From the NCBI RefSeq assembly GCF_041053055.1, contig NZ_CP163443.1, forward strand, positions 5,191,001 through 5,255,000: DNA of 64,000 nt, given 5' to 3'. Origin of the DNA: Streptomyces sp. R41 (lineage in GTDB: Bacteria; Actinomycetota; Actinomycetes; Streptomycetales; Streptomycetaceae). Every line of letters begins with the position of its first letter. The first letter of the stretch is position 1. The notes under the pieces were generated by a model. It did no database searches. It saw nothing but the letters and a program-made list of their open reading frames with translations, and was not told where the DNA came from. Shown here one piece after another: positions 58,709-64,000 of the stretch. The position numbers and the translations under genes are program-made.

Positions 58709-59986
58709 GTGATTGACCTTCGCCTGCTCCGTGAGGACCCCGACCGTGTTCGCGCCTCCCAGCGCGCCCGTGGAGAGGACGTCGGCCTTGTCGACTCCCT
58801 CCTCTCCGCCGACGAGCGGCGCAGGTCGTCCGGCGTCCGCTTCGACGAGCTGCGTTCCGAGCAGAAGGCGCTCGGCAAGCTGATCCCCAAGGCCTCGGGT
58901 GACGAGAAGGCCGAGCTGCTGAAGAAGGCGAGCCAGCTGGCCGCCGACGTCAAGGCGGCCGACGCCGAGCAGCACGAGGCGGACGAGGAGACCAAGCGCC
59001 TCCTCCTCCAGCTCGGCAATCTCGTGCACCCCGACGTCCCGGTCGGCGGCGAGGAGGACTTCGTCGTCCTGGAGACGCACGGCACGATCCGCGACTTCGG
59101 TGCCGAGGGCTTCGAGCCCAAGGACCACCTGGAGCTCGGTGAGGCGCTCGGCGCCATCGACGTCGAGCGCGGCGCCAAGGTGTCCGGCTCGCGCTTCTAC
59201 TACCTGACGGGCGTCGGCGCGCTCCTGGAGCTCGCCCTCGTCAACGCGGCGATCGCGCAGGCCACCGAGGCCGGCTTCATCCCGATGCTGACCCCGGCGC
59301 TGGTCCGCCCGCGCGCCATGGAGGGCACCGGCTTCCTCGGCCAGGCCGCGGAGAACGTGTACCACCTGGAGAAGGACGACTACTACCTGGTCGGCACCTC
59401 CGAGGTCCCGCTCGCGGCGTACCACATGGACGAGATCCTCGACGCCGACAAGCTGCCGCTGCGCTACGCCGGCTTCTCGCCGTGCTTCCGCCGCGAGGCC
59501 GGCACGTACGGCAAGGACACCCGCGGCATCTTCCGGGTGCACCAGTTCGACAAGGTCGAGATGTTCTCGTACGTCGCTCCCGAGGACGCGGAGAACGAGC
59601 ACAAGCGGCTCCTGGAATGGGAGAAGCAGTGGCTGACCGGCCTCGAGCTGCCCTTCCAGGTCATCGACGTGGCCTCGGGCGACCTCGGCGCCTCCGCGAT
59701 CCGCAAGTTCGACTGCGAGGCGTGGATCCCGACCCAGGGCAAGTATCGCGAGCTGACCTCGGCCTCGAACTGCGAAGGCTTCCAGGCCCGCCGTCTGTCC
59801 GTGCGCATGCGCGACGGCAAGAAGGTCCAGCCGCTCGCGACGCTGAACGGCACGCTGTGCGCCGTCCCGCGCACGATCGTGGCGATCCTGGAGAACCACC
59901 AGCTGGCCGACGGCTCCGTGCGGGTACCGGAGGTGCTGCGTCCGTACCTGGGCGGTCGTGAGGTCCTGGAGCCGATCTCCAAGTGA
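58709..59986 (+). CDS. serS: Seryl-tRNA synthetase
   Basis: 425 residues from GTG 58709. N-terminal antiparallel coiled coil (about 25-105) for the tRNA-Ser long variable arm. Class II motifs: motif 2 [20 protein letters not shown], and motif 3 region in [40 protein letters not shown] is the conserved serine/adenylate site segment. TAGCCT ends 6 nt before the GTG; together with GAGG it could give either a leaderless or very short leader. Four tRNA-Ser loci (one broken) lie in this same window. Confidence 0.97.
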   Translation: MIDLRLLREDPDRVRASQRARGEDVGLVDSLLSADERRRSSGVRFDELRSEQKALGKLIPKASGDEKAELLKKASQLAADVKAADAEQHEADEETKRLLLQLGNLVHPDVPVGGEEDFVVLETHGTIRDFGAEGFEPKDHLELGEALGAIDVERGAKVSGSRFYYLTGVGALLELALVNAAIAQATEAGFIPMLTPALVRPRAMEGTGFLGQAAENVYHLEKDDYYLVGTSEVPLAAYHMDEILDADKLPLRYAGFSPCFRREAGTYGKDTRGIFRVHQFDKVEMFSYVAPEDAENEHKRLLEWEKQWLTGLELPFQVIDVASGDLGASAIRKFDCEAWIPTQGKYRELTSASNCEGFQARRLSVRMRDGKKVQPLATLNGTLCAVPRTIVAILENHQLADGSVRVPEVLRPYLGGREVLEPISK

Positions 59987-60825
59987 CCGGCACCGCAGAG
60001 CCGGCCGGGTCGACTGGGCCGACCGGGTCGTTCCCCTACAAGCTCATCGCGACCGATCTCGACGGAACGCTGCTGCGCTCCGACGAGACCGTCTCGGAGC
60101 GTACGCGTGAGGCGCTCGCCGCGGTCACCGCGGCGGGCGCGGCACACATCGTCGTGACCGGGCGCGCGGTGCCCTGGACCCGGCACATCCTCGACGATCT
60201 CGGCTACGAGGGCCTCGCGGTGTGCGGCCAGGGTGCGCAGGTGTACGACGCGGGGGAGCACCGGCTGCTCACCTCGGTGACCCTGGACCGGCAGCTGGCC
60301 GGTCTGGCGCTCGCCAAGATCGAGGCGGAGGTCGGCCCGCTGCTGCTCGCCGCCAGCCGCGACGGGCTCGACGGCGAGGTGCTGGTCGGGCCCGGTTACC
60401 GGCGGCTGGACGGCTCGCTCCCGGTCGTCCAGATCAGGGACGCGGCGGACCTCTGGTCGGCGCCCCTGAACAAGGTGTATGTACAGCACCCGACGCTCTC
60501 CGACGACGAACTGGCCGCGGTGGCCATGGAGGTCGCGGGCGGGCTCGTCGGCGTCACGATGGCCGGCGCGGGGATAGTGGAACTCCTCCCCCTCGGCCTC
60601 TCCAAGGCGACGGGGCTGTCCCTGGCCGCCCGCCGCCTCGGCGCGAAGGCCGCGGACACCATCGCCTTCGGCGACATGCCGAACGACATCCCGATGTTCG
60701 CCTGGGCCGCCCACGGCGTGGCCATGTCCAACGCCCACGACGACCTCAAGACGGTCGCGGACGAGGTGACTTCCTCGAACGAGGAGGACGGCATCGCGGT
60801 CGTGCTGGAGCGGTTGCTCGGTTAG
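59983..60825 (+). CDS. HAD-superfamily Cof-type sugar/nucleotide phosphatase
   Basis: 280 residues from GTG 59983, overlapping the serS stop (GTGA). HAD motif [17 protein letters not shown], motif II VVTGR, motif III Lys in GLSKATGL and motif [13 protein letters not shown] are all present, with a C2B cap between. Cytoplasmic; substrate unknown, probably a phosphorylated sugar or cofactor. Co-expression with serS is clear. Confidence 0.92.
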   Translation: MTGTAEPAGSTGPTGSFPYKLIATDLDGTLLRSDETVSERTREALAAVTAAGAAHIVVTGRAVPWTRHILDDLGYEGLAVCGQGAQVYDAGEHRLLTSVTLDRQLAGLALAKIEAEVGPLLLAASRDGLDGEVLVGPGYRRLDGSLPVVQIRDAADLWSAPLNKVYVQHPTLSDDELAAVAMEVAGGLVGVTMAGAGIVELLPLGLSKATGLSLAARRLGAKAADTIAFGDMPNDIPMFAWAAHGVAMSNAHDDLKTVADEVTSSNEEDGIAVVLERLLG

Positions 60826-60899
60826 GCGCCTGAGCTGCCGGCCTTCCGGGGTGCGGCAACTTGGCCATATGTATCTTGGGCTCGGACATACGTGTCTTG

Positions 60900-60986
<87 letters not shown>

Positions 60987-61030
60987 GGGTGGGCGGCCCG
61001 CGCGAGATGCGCGCTCGAAGCGGCCGCCCC

Positions 61031-61098
61031 GGGCAGCCCCCCCGTGCGGGCGGGTTCGACGGAGGAGTAACTACTCCGGAACCCGCTGCGGGCTGCCC
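61031..61098. terminator. Nested three-stem hairpin
   Basis: GGGCAGCCC (61031-61039)/GGGCTGCCC (61090-61098), CGGGTTC (61051-61057)/GAACCCG (61079-61085), and GGAGTA/TACTCC (61064-61077). Downstream of the leftward 61248 gene and upstream of tRNA-Ser. Probably a terminator, but unusually elaborate. Confidence 0.6.
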
Positions 61099-61247
61099 TG
61101 TCGGGAGCTCGACGGACTGCTACTGATGGGCATCGTCGCGCTCCTCTCCCAGAACGTGGCGCCGGCTCGATGCGGCGGCGTGGACAGAACTACTGTGCCC
61201 GTACGCCCACTTGGGCGCCACTGATTAAAAGCCGCCTCCGTAGGCGT

Positions 61248-61496
61248 TCACCGGCGGCGCCACCTGCGCCGACGTCCCTTGCTGAAGAACCACCCCGCGG
61301 GCGGCTCGTCGGACCGCCAGGGCTGCGGATCGGGTCCACCCTCGCGCCAGCGGGCGGCGAGCATGCGCGCACGGGCCGACGGCTCGGTCGTCTCCGCGGA
61401 GCGTATGAAGTTCTCGTCCAGTACGAGCTCGTCCCAGGCGTCCCCGACGTCCCCGGACTGCTCGCGACCGTCACCTCGTGGTTCCTCGGATGCCAT
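61248..61496 (-). CDS. Small conserved actinomycete protein (SCO2583/SCO2584 N-terminal-domain type)
   Basis: 82 residues from ATG 61496 (AGGAACGGGG upstream). The motif WDELVLDENFIRSAE, then EPSARARMLAARW and PWRSDEPPAGWFFSKG matches a short domain seen in other Streptomyces hypothetical proteins. The C-terminus is a run of Arg and Trp (GRRRRWRRR). No function known. The open frame continues upstream to 61607 without a better ribosome-binding site. Confidence 0.75.
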   Translation of the reverse strand: MASEEPRGDGREQSGDVGDAWDELVLDENFIRSAETTEPSARARMLAARWREGGPDPQPWRSDEPPAGWFFSKGRRRRWRRR

Positions 61497-61626
61497 CCCC
61501 GTTCCTCCTGGCCGTGCGTCCCCGTTTGCCCAGTGTGCCCCGACACACGTGAAGCCGCTGTCAAGAAAGAGGGGCTCCACGCGCGCGTGCGTGGCGACGA
61601 CCGGCACGTGCGCGTGGAGCCCCCGC

Positions 61627-62346
61627 TCACTCCTCGCCCGCCAGCGTCAGCGACCGCAGCCGCTGTCCGGCGTACCAGGTGGCGAGCACGGTGACCGCGG
61701 CCAGCAGCACCGTCGCGGTCGGCAGGCCCACGTCCGAGGTGACGAGGTCGCCGCCGGTGACCTTGTGTCCCACCGCGAGCGCCCACTGCTGGACGCTCAG
61801 CGTGCGCGCGCCGGACACCAGGGACCCGAAGAGGGCCTCCCAGACCAGCGCGTAGACGAGCCCGAAGACCACCGCGTGCCGGGTGACCGTCCCCAGGAGC
61901 AGGAACAGCGCGGCGTACGCGATCGAGGCGACCAGCGCGGCGACGGTGTAGGCGACGGCGATCTGCTGCCCGTTGCCGTTCAGGATCATGCCCGCGATAA
62001 AGGTGGGCACCGCCGAGAAGGCCATGGTGACGGCGACCGCGACGATCAGCTTGGTGAAGATGATCGTCGGCCGCCTCAGGGGCTTGGCGAGCAGATACAC
62101 CACCGAGCCGTCGTCGATCTCGGGCCCGATCGCGCCCGTTCCGGCGATGACGCCGATGATCGGGACCATCGTGGCGAGCGCGAATCCGCCGAGTACGTCC
62201 GAGGCCACCTGGTCGTCGGCTCCGGAGAAGCTGCGGACGGCCGCCGAGATCACGATGAGCAGAACGGGCAGGGCGCCGAGGATGAGAGCCCGGCGGCGGC
62301 CGAGCAGGCCCCGATAGGTGAGCCGGGCGACTGTGGGGTCGTACAT
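61627..62346 (-). CDS. ABC-2 type transporter permease
   Basis: 239 residues with six hydrophobic helices. Begins MYDPTVARLTYRGLLGRRRA; central IGPEIDDGSVVYLLAKPLRR is the coupling region typical of ABC-2 permeases, placed before TM3. Third gene of an ABC operon (permease, ATPase, permease), 10 bp after the ATPase. Substrate unknown. Confidence 0.9.
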   Translation of the reverse strand: MYDPTVARLTYRGLLGRRRALILGALPVLLIVISAAVRSFSGADDQVASDVLGGFALATMVPIIGVIAGTGAIGPEIDDGSVVYLLAKPLRRPTIIFTKLIVAVAVTMAFSAVPTFIAGMILNGNGQQIAVAYTVAALVASIAYAALFLLLGTVTRHAVVFGLVYALVWEALFGSLVSGARTLSVQQWALAVGHKVTGGDLVTSDVGLPTATVLLAAVTVLATWYAGQRLRSLTLAGEE

Positions 62347-62356
62347 CTTGGGCCTC

Positions 62357-63268
62357 CTACGCCGCGACGAGATACGAGAAGACGGACTCGAGGGACTCGT
62401 CTGACGGCGAGACCGTGAGCAGCCGGATGCCGTGCTCGCGCGCGACGCGCGGGAGCAGGGCGGTGAAGCGGCCGAAGTCGACCGCCTGGATGCGCAGCGC
62501 GCCCTCCGCCAGGTCGACCTCGATGCCGGACGTCGACGGGTCGGCGATCAGCGCGGCGGCCAGCGTCCGGTCGTCACTGGAGCGCACGAGGTAGCGGTGC
62601 GGGCGGTCGGTCATCAGGCGGCGGATGCGCCGGAAGTCGCCGCTCGCCGCGTGCCGTCCGGCGACGATCACCTCGATGTGCGCCGCGAGTTGCTCGACCT
62701 CTTCGAGGATGTGGGACGAGAACAGCACCGTGCGGCCCTCGTCGCCCATGCGCCGCAACAGATCCATGAGCTGCATGCGCTGGCGCGGATCCATGCCGTT
62801 GAAGGGCTCGTCGAGCAGCAGCAGGGAGGGGTCGTGGACGAGCGCGGACGCCATCTTCACGCGCTGCCGCATGCCCTTGGAGTACGTCGAGATCTTGCGG
62901 TCCTGCGCGTACTCCATCTCGACCGTGGCGAGCGCCTTCTGGGCCGCCTTCTTGCCGAGGCCGTGCAACTCGGCGTTGGCGACGACGAATTCGCGGCCCG
63001 TGAGGAAGTCGTACATCGCCTCGCGCTCGGGGACGATGCCGATGTGCCGGTAGATCTGCTCGTTGCGCCAGACCTGCCGGCCGTCGAGGGTGACGGTGCC
63101 CGTGGAGGGGGCGAGGAAGCCGCCCATCATGTTGATCAGGGTGGACTTGCCGGCGCCGTTCGGGCCCAGCAGGCCGGTGACGCCGGGGCCGATCGTCATC
63201 GTGATGTCGTTGACCGCCACCACGTTGCCGAACCAGCGCGAGACGTGGTCGATGTTGAGCGTGGTCAC
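62357..63268 (-). CDS. ABC transporter ATP-binding protein
   Basis: 303 residues from GTG 63268, overlapping the upstream permease stop (GTGA). Walker A GLLGPNGAGKST, signature YSKGMRQRVKMA, Walker B LLLLDEPFNGMD, and the H-loop in FSSHILEEVEQL. A C-terminal extension of about 90 residues follows, as in ABC-2 exporter ATPases of the CcmA class. Confidence 0.94.
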   Translation of the reverse strand: MTTLNIDHVSRWFGNVVAVNDITMTIGPGVTGLLGPNGAGKSTLINMMGGFLAPSTGTVTLDGRQVWRNEQIYRHIGIVPEREAMYDFLTGREFVVANAELHGLGKKAAQKALATVEMEYAQDRKISTYSKGMRQRVKMASALVHDPSLLLLDEPFNGMDPRQRMQLMDLLRRMGDEGRTVLFSSHILEEVEQLAAHIEVIVAGRHAASGDFRRIRRLMTDRPHRYLVRSSDDRTLAAALIADPSTSGIEVDLAEGALRIQAVDFGRFTALLPRVAREHGIRLLTVSPSDESLESVFSYLVAA

Positions 63269-64000
63269 AGCCCGACCTTTCGGTAGCGGCGCATCAGCAG
63301 GCCGTAGCAGCCCGCGATGAGACCCAGGACGACGATGAGGTAGACGACGCCCTGCCCGGACGAGGGGCCTTCCCCTCCGGGGAAGGCGGAGGTGGCGCCG
63401 AGGAAGGCCGTCTGCACTCCGTCGATGAGCGTGATCGGCGAGAAGAGGCCGAGCCACGGGACGGCTCCCGTACTGGACTGATCGAAGGCGATGGCCTGGA
63501 CGGTGGAGACCGCTCCGTAGGAGATGGTCAGGGCGGCGATGACGGCCGCGATACCGAAGCCGCGGCGCGGCGTGACCGCCGAGATGACCAGGCCGATGCC
63601 TGCGAAGAGGAGCGACAGCAGTGCCACGGAGACGAGCCCCTGTCCGAATCCCTTCGTCTGGTCGGCGAAGTCGAGCTTGGCCAGCAGCGCGCCTACGTAG
63701 AGCACGATCAGCGGCGCTGCCGTGAGGACGAACAGCGCCGAGGCCAGGGCCGCGTACTTGGCGCGTACGTAGTCGACGGTCTCGATGGGCCGCGAGAAGT
63801 ACAGCGGTACGGTCTTGAAGCGCAGGTCGCGCGAGACGGACTGGGGTCCCTGGGAGGCGACGTACAGGCCGATGACGGCCTGCATGATGACCGCGTAGCG
63901 CGTGTAGTCGACGGGCAGGTCCTTCGCCTTGGTGGCGACCGCGACCGCCACCATGATCAGCGCGGGGACGCACATCACCACGAAGAGCAGCATCGGCAGC
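63265..64000 (-). CDS. ABC-2 type transporter permease, N-terminus beyond window
   Basis: Partial; about 245 residues are in the window and the frame is still open at base 64000 (LPMLLFVVMCVPALI). An ATG occurs at 63993, but the hydrophobic helix begins there, so the true start, with the usual soluble N-terminus, lies to the right. Contains RDLRFKTVPLYFSRPIETVDY, the ABC-2 coupling helix. The last residues are RYRKVGL. Confidence 0.88.
   Translation of the reverse strand, partial: LPMLLFVVMCVPALIMVAVAVATKAKDLPVDYTRYAVIMQAVIGLYVASQGPQSVSRDLRFKTVPLYFSRPIETVDYVRAKYAALASALFVLTAAPLIVLYVGALLAKLDFADQTKGFGQGLVSVALLSLLFAGIGLVISAVTPRRGFGIAAVIAALTISYGAVSTVQAIAFDQSSTGAVPWLGLFSPITLIDGVQTAFLGATSAFPGGEGPSSGQGVVYLIVVLGLIAGCYGLLMRRYRKVGL

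Overview
The window is high-GC actinobacterial chromosome, almost certainly Streptomyces. The signs are strong G/C bias at third codon positions, GTG and TTG starts, tightly packed ATGA/GTGA gene overlaps, a subtilisin-inhibitor (SSI) family gene, a SigE-family sigma factor, a Tat-exported DyP peroxidase next to copper-handling genes, and several conserved actinomycete families of unknown function. It reads as core chromosome with small accessory insertions. From memory, the right-hand part (copper genes - dtpA - pheA - serS - HAD - tRNA-Ser - ABC transporter) follows the gene order of S. coelicolor near SCO3956-SCO3967.

Layout. 1-5250: a two-component system co-transcribed with two polyisoprenyl-type glycosyltransferases, reading left. 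5349-9967: amidohydrolase/monooxygenase pair, a DUF2797 protein, a BRO-family protein flanked by large hairpins, an HGxxPAAW-type membrane protein and a divergent MarR regulator. 10080-10427: tRNA-Arg(ACG) and tRNA-Ser(GCT) with terminators. 10587-18517: a secreted protease inhibitor, a 1423-residue PAS/degenerate kinase/receiver protein, an acyl-CoA synthetase with a palindromic operator, and a sigma factor. 18881-23636: a five-gene overlapping operon resembling the mycobacterial igr (sterol side-chain) operon without its P450. 23874-29964: a small secreted Q/N-rich protein, a prim-pol gene with an SOS-type box, an FG-GAP protein, an unknown low-GC gene and a trypsin/FG-GAP protease. 30467-32817: two GNAT genes, tRNA-Ser(TGA), a broken tRNA-Ser copy and recombinase-like repeat pairs, apparently the scar of a mobile element. 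32863-45366: HtrA protease, GDPD, anti-sigma-type ATPase, SEC-C/DUF5926, a secreted protein, a degenerate prim-pol, a PP2C-type regulator, aminopeptidase P, a MocR regulator and an MFS pump. 45473-50238: CitG-like protein, secreted intradiol dioxygenase, TetR plus 14-TM efflux pump, and a second anti-sigma-type ATPase.

50463-56876 is a copper-delivery cluster (membrane protein, YcnI, Sco, PCuAC, CopC-CopD, DtpA). In Streptomyces this set moves copper to cytochrome oxidase and to the extracytoplasmic copper oxidase needed for development. Next come pheA, a 340-bp cluster of DnaA boxes, serS, a HAD phosphatase, another tRNA-Ser(GCT), and an ABC-2 transporter cut by the window end.

The most unusual signals are: short tandem repeats (periods of roughly 20-38 bp) repeatedly found in the 3' flanks of genes, three of them starting inside the coding end; the DnaA-box cluster outside any oriC context; the tRNA-Ser duplication scar around a lone GNAT gene; and three proteins that keep a regulatory fold but have lost key residues (pseudo-kinase, PP2C with Asp to Ser, prim-pol without DxD).
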